Shown here piece after piece: positions 1 to 8,007 of a DNA stretch of 16,555 nucleotides. Made by a program: the position numbers and the translations under genes. Below the pieces are notes generated by a model. The model saw only the letters and a list, made by a program, of their open reading frames with translations. It searched no databases and was not told the origin of the DNA. Each line of letters starts with the position of its first letter. The stretch's first letter is position 1. Source of the DNA: Hyphochytrium catenoides (Eukaryota; Sar; Hyphochytriomycetes; Hyphochytriales; Hyphochytriaceae). The DNA lies in the NCBI GenBank assembly GCA_900088475.1, contig FLMG01002851.1, positions 55,779 through 72,333 on the forward strand, in the 5' to 3' direction.

Positions 1-657
1 AGCTACCGCCATAACCGCACCTAGCATCGCGCTTCATATGCGTGCAGATAAACACACTTGCGGGCGGGAGATGAGAGATCTGGAAGTTGCCAGATCCAAA
101 GACTGCTGCTGCCGTTTGTACATCCGTCTTCGCTAGCAAGAAGGTTTTTACGAAGTCCTCTACATTATCAATCTTCAGGCCTGCACAAGTCAAGCGGCAG
201 TGAGAAAGCTTCCCCTCAGGTAAAAGTTAGCACAGAGAGTCCTACCTCTTATTCGGATAAGGTCTGGGTATACGAGAACATCTCCCTCCTCGTCGCCTGC
301 CTCAGGGATGCCCTCAGCCGCTGTGAGGCGAATCTTGAAGGGCATGGATGACTTGTGGGCTTTCATCGCAGCGCATAGACCCTGTGGTAGGCCCTCACTT
401 TCCTCCCATCTCGCTGGCCACTGGAGCGCTTTGCCACTGATGACGAAGAAGTGGCGATTGTACGTATCCACGGTACCCGGCAGGCTCAGAGTCCCGAGCT
501 CCGCTCTCTTAAAGCCATACTCGGTGTTAGTCAGCACCTCCTCCTCCTTGCGAGCATCCTTCTTCCTCCTTCCCCGATATGTAACAATGGCTGTTGAGGC
601 CACACAAAGAGCGAGTAACAATGCTCTAGAGCTCACCAAGCTAAACCCTGCCATCAT
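1..657 (-). CDS. Sucrase/ferredoxin-like (Aim32-type) thioredoxin-fold protein, 3' part missing
   Basis: Two exons are visible: 657-246 and 180-1, with a 65-nt intron (245-181) that starts GTAGGA, contains CTAAC and ends GTGCAG. The splice is phase 1 and rebuilds a Gly codon. The ATG at 657 is chosen; a second ATG follows directly and a GTG lies one codon upstream. Residues about 8-27 are a hydrophobic anchor followed by a basic patch (RGRRKKDARK), so membrane attachment or organelle targeting is likely. The middle has the family pattern GTVDTYNRHFFV and GDVLVYPDLIRIRG. Exon 2 carries the signature CTHMKRDARCGYGG, the Cys/His/Arg-rich motif of the sucrase/ferredoxin-like family, whose yeast member Aim32 is a mitochondrial thioredoxin-like protein binding an iron-sulfur cluster. 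The frame is open to the left edge, so the C-terminal part lies outside. The family call is firm; substrate and compartment are not shown by the sequence. Confidence 0.9.
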
Positions 658-747
658 CACTCGTCACCTTGCCTCCCCGCAGTCCTGCTAACGAGTACGG
701 TTGGAAATCTTGGGACTGACAGGGCGCTTGCCATTGCGCTGGCGGCC

Positions 748-762
748 TCATCATCATCATCA
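748..762. repeat. (TCA)5 microsatellite
   Basis: Five TCA units in a row, followed by an interrupted ATCATCA. It lies in the divergent intergenic region, about 90 bp upstream of the sucrase/ferredoxin-like start codon. Confidence 0.8.
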
Positions 763-1021
763 ATCATCAGAAGGCCGCTCTGGCGCTCGGGCAGCTCGGT
801 CAGACCAAAACCTCAACACCAGAACCCACATCCGACACCTGGGTTCCTTCCCAGAAAGCCCACAATTCGGAAAAGGAACCTTCTACTTACTGTTACCCGT
901 ACAACACAAAACAACTTATAACCAGGTTACCTACCCAGATCTGTTTACGCTTCTGTATGACAAGCCACAAGCCGCAGAAAAAGACATCAAGAATCCAATA
1001 ATCTTCTCTCATCAGATGCCA

Positions 1022-1042
1022 CTGCTGCTGCTGCTGCTGCTG
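1022..1042. repeat. (CTG)7 microsatellite
   Basis: Seven perfect CTG units followed by GTGGTGG. On the minus strand this reads as CAG and would encode glutamine in one frame, but no family similarity or splice structure supports a gene on either strand. Confidence 0.85.
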
Positions 1043-1221
1043 GTGGTGGCAGCGACACCAGTCTTCAAGAGCAGGAAGAAGCAGATTTAGACACATCTCT
1101 TGCCAGCCGAGTTCTATTTAGTTAGGTGTGCTCAATGCCTTCACTCTAGGACGCTAAGGGAGGTGGACGGAAGTTGAAAGGTTCCTGACAGAAGAGTGGT
1201 CCCGCCATCATTCCTTTGACG

Positions 1222-2785
1222 ATGGCCGCTGAAGCTCGTGATAGCATTCATATCAGGAGAATATCGCGGCATGTTGAAGACGTAAGACCATAGTCTTGTT
1301 TTACAGATGAAGTATAGAACTGGGACTCACATTATGCGAGAATGCTTACTCATAGGCCGGGAGCTTTTTGGCACAGTCAAAGAAAATGGTAACCTGGAGA
1401 TTCGTTGTTGGTCCGCGCGACGAGCTCCACACGGTTATTCTGGAGCATTCGCTGCTCAAGGCCAAGAAAATTATCAAGCTCGATGGTTGGCAGATTCTAC
1501 GGCAGGAGACTCCCACAATGGGTGATGAATGGAGGCACAAGTTCTTTATTAAAAATTGGGACTTCCCCTGCGAACTTGTTATCCGTACAGTCGCTGCAAG
1601 CGTACAAATGTCCGGGATGCGCTCTCCTTACGACTTAGAACTAAATGGCATCCAGTGGCATGAACTGCCGGAGCAAACAATATCCAGGCCAGGTATAGAG
1701 GATCCTTCTTAGACGTCAATTTGCCAGTGCCTTTCATATCTAAACAGAGTCCGCAGGGGCGTCCTCTAGCGGGTCTCATGTATGGAGCAGCACCAACCTG
1801 CCCCGGCAAGTGCAGAAAGTAGAGGAGGCTGTCTCCGACGAGGAAGTTTGGGTTAAGTGGTTCTTTTGCTTTGGAGTAAGGAGTGAGGTTCACACGCTCA
1901 TCCTAGAGCACAACGCTTCAGGGAGAAAGATCTTACGGCTAAACAACAAGGTAGTGTACACCTAGTTCTCTGATTCTTACTACGATGATGTCTTACATAT
2001 CTCTTACTCTCTCCCGACTGTTTCTGCTGCAGCTGGCGGCGCAGTATACACAGGATCACGAAGGAGACTGCGAGCTTGTCTGCTCCTTCCCTGGTCACTC
2101 CATGACAGTCCGTATCCTAGACACAGATCCTTACACCTATCAGTTAATCGTGGACGGAGTAGATTTTGATGCAATGATTCCAACTGACTTCACGCTAAAA
2201 GAAGGCTGGGAGAGCGTCAAGCCAGCCTCGGGGCCGAAGATGCACTACAGGAATATGAAGACTGGAGAGACGAGCACAGATGTACCGACCCAGCCACGAG
2301 GAGATCCGCAAGTTCTCAGTGCGTCTAAAGAGACCAAGCTTGGAGAAGTTGGGGCTGGCGACACAGTGTTGACAAGCACTAAACGCTTAGGAGAACGAGA
2401 AGACATTTCTCATGAAGCAGTGGCTGACCTGTTAAACATATCTGCCACAAGCGCCAACTCTGCCGCACAGCCTTTTTCAGGACCAAGACCGTTGACGGAA
2501 GATATTCCTCCTTCTCATGCTGAAGTGCGGGATATTCCTACTGCCGAAAGGAAGGCCGCAGCGACAGCAGATCTTCTAGACCTGTCTGCGGAGGAAACAT
2601 CAATAGTTGCGGCGGTCCAATCTTTTGATCCATTTTCTACTTCCACCGCGGAGCAGGCAAGCCATGGACCCCTTAGTGACCTGATGGAGGTTCAACATCA
2701 ACAGCCAATGGCAATGGCTGCGCGACCGGTAGCATGGGCTGTCAGTGATCCATTCCGAGAGCTCTCGCAGTCTGACGGTCGATAG
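1222..2785 (+). CDS. FAIM-like double beta-sandwich protein with WW-like segment and DPF/DLL tail
   Basis: Four exons: 1222-1281, 1356-1692, 1748-1950 and 2033-2785, phases 0, 1, 0, giving about 450 residues. The acceptor of exon 2 could instead be at 1377, also in phase. Residues about 31-129 read W-x5-G-x4-HTVILEH-x6-KIIKLDG and end in YDLELNG, matching the first domain of Fas apoptotic inhibitory molecule (FAIM). Residues about 166-249 repeat the pattern (W-x4-GVRSEVHTLILEH, GRKILRL, then YQLIVDG). FAIM proteins have two such beta-sandwich domains and are linked to protection from apoptosis and protein aggregation in animals. Unlike animal FAIM (about 180-200 residues), this protein adds about 200 residues: a WW-like segment (about 255-288), then an acidic, Ser/Ala-rich disordered tail with ADLLDLS, SDLMEV and two DPF motifs. 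The sequence shows the fusion; an endocytic link is my inference from the motifs. The gene converges on NELF-B 48 bp downstream. Confidence 0.75.
2195..2296 (+). other. Degenerate WW-like domain in the FAIM-like protein
   Basis: The segment starts LKEGWESVKPASGPKMHYRN, continues MKTGETSTDVP and ends in proline. It keeps the first Trp, the central aromatic and Asn, and the TGET turn of WW domains. The second signature Trp is replaced by Thr, so normal proline-peptide binding may be weakened or lost. Confidence 0.5.
2624..2755 (+). other. Tail with two DPF motifs
   Basis: DPF occurs at 2627-2635 (in SFDPFS) and 2747-2755 (in SDPFRE). Upstream in the tail are DLLNIS, DLLDLS and DLMEV. DPF/W peptides bind the appendage domain of the AP-2 adaptor and DLL-type peptides bind clathrin in known endocytic proteins. 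The motifs are visible; their function here is inference. Confidence 0.4.
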
Positions 2786-2833
2786 TGGACAAGATATAGT
2801 CGCGATGCTTAAACAGTACTCTTCTGATTATCT

Positions 2834-3471
2834 TTATGGCACATCGGAGCTCTGCAACTTAGCTGGTGAGAGCAAAGATGTGGGACTAATCAGCGAACTG
2901 ACGGACTGGCTGACTGCCAGGGGAGTGAGGGACGCAGCAGGTGCGCCACATTTCTCTCTGAAGTCTGGATGCTTGGAGAAGATCTTTTCGTAGAAGTCTC
3001 GTGTCCTTCTTAGGAACGGGTCAGCGCTCTGCCATACCTTCTCTATGCCTAGCACGCTATCTAGCGCTCTTATCGCTCCTACATCGCGATGAGCGGAGGG
3101 AAGGTCCAACCGTCGAAAAAGAAAAACAAGATCGAACGACGACCAGGGAGCCCACAGCATAGACCATGGCCGTGCAATCAAGACGTTGGAGTTAGTATTA
3201 TTCAGCGTTGTTGGCCTTAGGCTTGACCTAGAGGGCCCTTACCTTGCGCATAGCCTAGCACTTCTTGTGAAGACACACGGGAGAGTGTACCCTGCCGGAT
3301 CGGAGAGGAAGCTTAGGCAGCACGTCCTATATGCGAGCATACCCCATACCAGTATTTATAGCACCCATGCCTTCTGAAATCCACTATTGGCCTCCCTCTG
3401 TCTCCACATGGTGACCTCACTCATCTTCACAATGGTAACTCTCGCTCTGGCTCAAGTGTAAGCTTTCGTAC
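2834..3471 (-). other. Probable 3' extension of NELF-B (last two exons)
   Basis: Codon CAG ending at 3472 is followed by GTACGA. A phase-0 acceptor (CGGCAG) opens exon 3291-3243 (GTLSRVSSQEVLGYAQ). Its donor is GTAAGG, with a TACTAAC branch site in the intron, and a phase-1 acceptor leads into 3078-2834, encoding a helical segment (RALDSVLGIEKVW, RRTRDFYEKIFSKHPDF) and a Ser/Pro-rich tail. Both phases fit, which is why I attach these exons to NELF-B. If the first splice is not used, translation stops at 3427. A separate small gene is the alternative. Confidence 0.5.
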
Positions 3472-6400
3472 CTGAACTGTCCACTCACTCAGCATCCTAG
3501 CGACTTGTTCGTGCACATGTAACGGAACGTTGGCGCCGCTTTTGTCTCCTTCTGCTGAGGTGGTCGCTCCTACTAGTGCTTCATACATAAAGTTATCCAT
3601 GGCCAATTGTCGTAGGGATGCTGTGAGACGCTCTTTCCTCGACAGTACGGCGGTCACTAGCGACTGGCAAAAGGAGTCATCGACCAAAAGCTCCTCCTTT
3701 GTCCAAAGGTTCTGGAAGAGGAGCTTACAAGGAAAGACAGCGCCACGCTTGACCATAGTGATTGCATAATACATCATCACCTTAAATGGGTGCAGGAACG
3801 AGAGATGAGGAGGATAAATTAATGGTTGAGGCCAAGGCAGAAAAGGTAGATAAGCCCATAATGATCCTACTTTGCCAAGGGCGGACTCATAGTTCATGAG
3901 CTCTTTCAGAACGGGATCTAAGGGTGGAAGCGCTTCGATGCCTATTTTGTGGGGAGGGGACACGAAGAGGTGAGGTGATGATTAAGAAGGGCGGAGACCT
4001 GTTAATCACTATAAACATTTACCTTTCGAAGCCACCAAGCTTCCCGAGACCATACGAATCTCCACCGTGAAATGGGCCATCAATGGACAGAAGACGCGGC
4101 CCACTGCTGGATCGGCTTCGCGCACCACATACTCCTACAGCACACGTTCACAGCCATCAGGGTCACAACGTAAGGAGAGGAGTGGGGCATCAGCGCCACG
4201 CGTCAACGTTCAAGCTTACCCTAAGCTTCTTCATTCTCAATATGGACTCTGGGCTTCCAAGCGTTAAGAGCTGCACAATGCCTGGCATCAAGGGATGGTC
4301 CTGGCACCGAGCAGGCAGTTAGGTTCAAGAGAAAGTGTGCAGTCGATTAGCTGGTTGAGTTCACGATAGCCTCTTGTAGACATTGGGCACCTTCGGCAGC
4401 TGGCTTTTCGCAATGGCTTCATTCACTACACGGACTAGACTCCTAATGAGCAGGTTCTGGACGAAAGGATTGCCCAGGAGGAAACAGACATCAAGAAGTG
4501 CTGGCATGTAGACCTCGCGAGGCAGAACAGGCTGACCGCTCTGGACAATTGAGAGGAGAGCGGCGAGTAAATAAACGTTATCGCACTGCCACTTAGTGAT
4601 GGCAAAAGGCGGATTGGAGAGCTCACTCTACCCACATGATTCGGGCTTGCCAGCGTCCTTCTTCTCTTGGGCCTACTGCCTGGTTGCCGCTGCGGATTCA
4701 GCATCAATCGAGCCGCTTCAAACACCTTCTCCGCCTTCGACTGGAGTTTCTGTGAAAAGGACAGAGACGTACATGGCAGGGTCAGACACAAGGCGAACCG
4801 CACGCGACGATAGTTGACCCCTGTCATCATCAAATGGAGATTCCGTGCAAGCCCTGCGGAGCCGTTTGGCCGTTTCTCTCTACCCATGATACCCGCTGTA
4901 TCTCTTCAGCCCATAAAGTGGAACTGTACCTTAGCATGCTTGAAGTATATAGTGTCAGGTTCATTGAAGAGGAGACAGTTATTGATCATCAACTGGAAGT
5001 CAGATTCAAGGTCTTCTACCGACTTATACTGCTCAAACGTAGAGGGCAAGACAGGTGCGAAGGCGTTCAGCGTGATCATGTGTTAGGTTAATGTTCCCGG
5101 ATGTCAATAGCAAGTCTTGGCTAATTTTACCTCTTCCCCTTCAGCCTTTCGCTGCATAGTAGAGAGATCCATGGGTTCGGAGATAATCTCCCGGTAACCT
5201 GGCACATCGTCTGGAACGGGTAGTGCAAATATATTGTGGGTATCATACTTGCTTAAGCTGGATAACACATACTGCAAGACCTATGCCGCGTGGAAAGACG
5301 AAGCAACGTTAGACATCACAGTTTGACACGCCTGGCACTAACACCCTATTCAAGCAAGCTTTAAACACTTTGGTGTCAGCGCAGGTGCGCACAGGTCCAA
5401 AATCATCAGGTAAGGTAGAGCTTACTACCAGGAGGAAACGCCGCCATCACCATTCTCTAACCACTCTAGCTGCTCTAGGAGTGGGGCTAGATTCATGCAT
5501 CGCTTTAAAACCTCAGAGCTTTCGAATGCTCCTTTTGAGCCTGGCAGGCAGTAAGTGGCTCACCTCAGGAAGGGGTATGGGTGCGTAGTCAGCTTCATCG
5601 TCATAGTCACCAAGCATACTTATATCCCCTGAAGAATGAGCTTAGCCTTCAGGTAACATCTCCCGTCGCCTTTTGCTCTTACCTAGTCGGTACTCTGCGA
5701 TGATCTTCTGGATTTCGGTAAGCCTGGAGCTGTCCAGGTGGGGATACTTTAGCGCTGCATCCAGCGCCCACGCCAAGCGACTAATAGAGTCCTCCTTTAG
5801 GGCCTATGCAGAGACAGAGTTGAGGCCATAGAGTTCAATTATATATAGATACGATAGTGAGCGGAAGCATAGGGGTAGAAAGAGGAACCTTTACCAGACT
5901 TACCGATGGTTGAACGTCCTTATGTGAGAGGATGATATCCATGCGAAGTGCCAAGAGAAGCGGGTTCTGTGTCTCTTCGTATTTCTCAGCGATGAGCGTT
6001 GAGAAAGAGTTGAATAGGGTCTACGAAACATAAAGGACGGAAGTAACCGGGAAAAGCAGAGGTGGAAGAGACCTTTAATACAATGTACCGCAGATTACGG
6101 CGTCTTCCAGCTCCTCTAACCTTGGAAGTCCCAAGAGCTGTGATAATCTTGCGTAAGCTCTGGTCGCCGTGCCGTCTAAGAAAAGATGGGGTCGAGAGCC
6201 ATCGAGAAATAGAAGTCGGAGATTGAGTCTAAAAGAAGCATATCACCTTTCTTGCCCCATTGTAACTATTTCACTCTTCAATGCGTTGACAAGTTATCAC
6301 TTTGACCAATGTACCATCATCTTCCCATATCTCCACTCTCTTGAATCGTCTTTCTCGATCAGGTGGACAACTCCGCTACGTTATTACTCCTCCTCGATCT

Positions 6401-7596
6401 TACCTGGTCTCTGCCGAGATGGTATGGTCTCCGGTCATGTCCAGGGCATACGATGCCGTGTGTCTGTTTTTTACATAGTCTTCTATATAGCCTCCCACCG
6501 CTCCGAAGAACACTTTCTCATCCAGCTCCCAGACTCTGCTTTTCACATGTAGAGGTAACTCCCTCATGATATCAGGCTTGATAGCTAAAGAGCGAAGGAA
6601 AGGCTCTGGAATATGCGACCCAGGGCGTGAGATAAGAGCAATAGGGACAGGGCGGAGCTCTGGGAAGTCAATAAAGGGAAAGGTCTTGGCAAGAAGGATG
6701 CCAAGCTTTTCAGCCTCCATGGTCCTGATGCGGTCTATGTATAAGAACGAGCGTGGAGAGCAATAGTTAGACTTGTTTGTGTGCTGCTTTGCTGGAGTAC
6801 AACCTGGCCCTTTAACCCTCTTCTTCCCCTCTTATCCAGTCTCTCCTCAAGCTTTGGTCTTTACTCTTTAGCTCCCTCACTAACACTGTCCCCTTTATGT
6901 GAATGTTGGACCTCACCAAGTAAGTGCCGGCGCAGCTCTGTGACAATGGAAAGATAAAGGTCTGATCGCGCCATGTTTAGCTGTTCAAGCAGCGTAATGG
7001 CCGAGTCCACGCTTCCTAGTTTGAGAGCGTTCTGCTGCTGGAACTCGGTGATCGTCATCGCTGGGTCAGCGGATTTGCTGTAAGGGAAAATGGGAAGGGA
7101 AGGAGAGAGCGGATAAGTCTAAGAGAGCGGCGATAGAAGACAGAGTACACGCGACAGAAAAAAACCAGGGAGTTAGTAGGAAGGAGACAATAGTCCAAGC
7201 TGTCATTCCTAGAGACGGCGAGACTAGAGCTATTCTCTCAGCTCCAAGCGCTTATAGGGAAGTCACATGGCAAGAGTATGGCGCGTTCTCAGCAAGGTAA
7301 TCAGAGTAATCAAGCCTTCAGCAACCCAAGAGCACGGAAGGGAGAGACTCACGAAAGAGGGCCAGCAAGAGAGAGGATAAAGAAGGGAGAGAGCAGTAAG
7401 GCGAAAGAAGGACCGCACACAGAGGAAGAGAGTAGAGAGAGAGAGAGACAAGGGACAACGAGAAGAGAAATAAAAGACAACTTATATCCACGTAACAGGA
7501 CCTTAGGGCATCGCGCAGGACTGCTCCTCCAAGCGAGCCAATCAAGGCCACCGGAGAGTGACCGGGATTCATCTCTCCGCCTCCCACCGTCGACAT
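2834..7596 (-). CDS. Negative elongation factor B (NELF-B/COBRA1) homologue with an internal bromodomain
   Basis: Exons: 7596-7502, 7077-6917, 6734-6404, 6228-6099, 6020-5904, 5803-5683, 5628-5564, 5511-5451, 5367-5345, 5280-5131, 5028-4930, 4749-4636, 4591-4391, 4270-4220, 4134-4023, 3941-3871, 3780-3472, 3291-3243, 3078-2834. All phases agree, giving about 834 residues; stopping at 3427 instead gives 751, against about 580 in human NELF-B. Matches in order: ADPAMTITEFQQQN with ELRRHLLDRI; FPELRPVPIAL with LPLHVKSRVWELDEKVFFG; SRLAWALDAAL; then, after the bromodomain, LLDVCFLLGNPFVQN, VMMYYAITMVKRG and DSFCQSLVTAVL. NELF-B is a helical-repeat core subunit of NELF, which with DSIF holds RNA polymerase II in promoter-proximal pausing in the nucleus. 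Start: ATG 7596, whose exon aligns with the family N-terminus. Weak points: the intron 1 donor (GTCCTG), the exon 8/9 junctions, the 3' ends of exons 12 and 13, and the last two exons. Confidence 0.88.
3781..3870 (-). other. Stop-free 90-nt intron in NELF-B
   Basis: The segment starts GTAGGA, ends TTTAAG, is a multiple of three and has no in-frame stop, so retention would add 30 residues rich in Pro and aromatics. Removing it joins YESALGK to VMMYYAITMVKRG, which aligns without a gap to the NELF-B family, so I treat it as an intron. Confidence 0.65.
4636..5367 (-). other. BRD7/9-like bromodomain encoded inside NELF-B
   Basis: Exons 5367-5345, 5280-5131, 5028-4930 and 4749-4636 encode a complete bromodomain, about residues 361-475 of the predicted protein. 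Helix Z is FKACLNRVLQYVLSSLSKYD; the ZA loop holds IFALPV in place of a WPF shelf, PGY and SEPMDLSTM; helices B and C follow as YKSVEDLESDFQLMINN and FNEPDTIYFKHAKKL. The acetyl-lysine-contacting Asn of the YN motif is kept (FNEPDT), while the preceding Tyr is Phe. Spacing and residues are closest to BRD7/BRD9 as I remember them. The domain is followed by a basic stretch (RPKRRR). It should bind acetylated lysine, probably on histone tails; that is inferred from conserved pocket residues. Confidence 0.92.
5345..5511 (-). other. Ambiguous NELF-B exons 8-9, possible 23-nt micro-exon
   Basis: Exon 8 starts at 5511 (VLKRCMNLAPLLEQLEWLEN). Two phase-consistent models reach the firm donor after 5345 (AATAGG/GTGTTA, with TCTAAC in the intron). 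Model A ends exon 8 at 5451 and uses a 23-nt exon 5367-5345. Model B ends exon 8 at 5462, has a 41-nt intron and an exon 5420-5345 that adds LPDDFGPVRTCADTK. I prefer A because its 83-nt intron is normal in size here. Both give the same helix Z. Confidence 0.45.
7078..7501 (-). other. Long pyrimidine-rich first intron of NELF-B
   Basis: This 424-nt gap joins DALS to KSADPAMTITEF in phase 2, matching the family N-terminus. It is the longest intron in the window. Its donor (GTCCTG) is poor and its acceptor (CCCTTACAG) is good. The transcribed strand is strongly CT-rich, including a (CT)7 tract. Confidence 0.55.
7434..7447. repeat. (AG)7 microsatellite
   Basis: Perfect dinucleotide tract inside NELF-B intron 1; it reads as CT on the transcribed strand. 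Confidence 0.85.
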
Positions 7597-7737
7597 TCTG
7601 GTAGTAAGAGAGACAAGAGCTAAGACCGGGACGCCAAGGGAGGGGCTCGACGTGAGGAACAGAGAGCTGAACGTGCCAGCAGTGCTAAGCGTCCTACAAG
7701 CGTTAGCTCTTGCTAGTACGCTCCTGCAGCAGCGCAA

Positions 7738-7765
7738 AAGTGACCGACAAGCTTGTCGGTCACTT
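7738..7765. repeat. 28-bp perfect palindrome upstream of NELF-B
   Basis: The half-site AAGTGACCGACAAG is followed immediately by its exact reverse complement, with no spacer. It sits 142-169 bp upstream of the NELF-B ATG. It could be a site for a dimeric DNA-binding protein or, if transcribed, a hairpin with almost no loop. It is not followed by a T run that would suggest a terminator. Confidence 0.85.
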
Positions 7766-7991
7766 GTGAAGCAGGAATCATAGAAGAACACCGCTCTCTG
7801 CTGCTAGTGGACAAACGAGGAAGAAGATACTGACATGAGGTATCGTCTGCAATTTCAAGAGAGGAGAAAGCCTAAAGGGAAAGAAGGGAAAGAAGAGACC
7901 GCTCGTTGAGAATTAGAAAGCTCACGATAGGGAAGAGGAGCCGCAGGATGTCTATAAACGTTGCTCCTCGATACAGAGAGAGAGCAAGCCA

Positions 7992-8007
7992 AGAGAGAGA
8001 GAGAGAG
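7992..8007. repeat. (AG)8 microsatellite
   Basis: Perfect dinucleotide tract within a wider purine-rich stretch in the intergenic region. Confidence 0.85.

Larger units (their letters stand above)
658..1221. promoter_or_regulatory. Divergent intergenic region between the sucrase/ferredoxin-like and FAIM-like genes
   Basis: These 564 bp separate two divergently transcribed genes, so both promoters should lie here. I see no convincing TATA box or other core element. It holds two short trinucleotide repeats (TCA near 748, CTG near 1022). A 24-codon ATG reading frame at 1016-1090 encodes a run of leucines produced by the CTG repeat; I do not consider it a gene. The promoter role is inferred from gene orientation alone. 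Confidence 0.4.

Noticed and set aside
1016-1090. 24-codon ATG frame with a leucine run, and the reverse frame with a glutamine run
   Set aside because: Both come from the CTG repeat; there is no splice structure, family match or conserved context.
2805-2993. 62-codon plus-strand frame after the FAIM-like stop (MLKQYSSDYLYG...)
   Set aside because: It overlaps the phase-consistent minus-strand exon 3078-2834, and no good splice joins it to the FAIM gene.
3353-3360. TATAAATA on the minus strand as promoter of a separate small gene
   Set aside because: No ATG downstream gives a frame and phase compatible with exon 3078-2834, while joining to NELF-B does. It stays a weak alternative.
3186-3377. 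Plus-strand frame LELVLFSVVGLRLDLEGPYL...
   Set aside because: It lacks an ATG start and lies opposite an intron with a GTAAGG donor and TACTAAC branch site plus a short minus-strand exon.
5370-5588. Plus-strand frame of 72 codons
   Set aside because: Antisense to NELF-B exons 7 and 8; no family pattern.
6169-6552. Plus-strand frame of 127 codons
   Set aside because: Antisense to NELF-B exons 3 and 4, which match the family; composition is that of a shadow frame.
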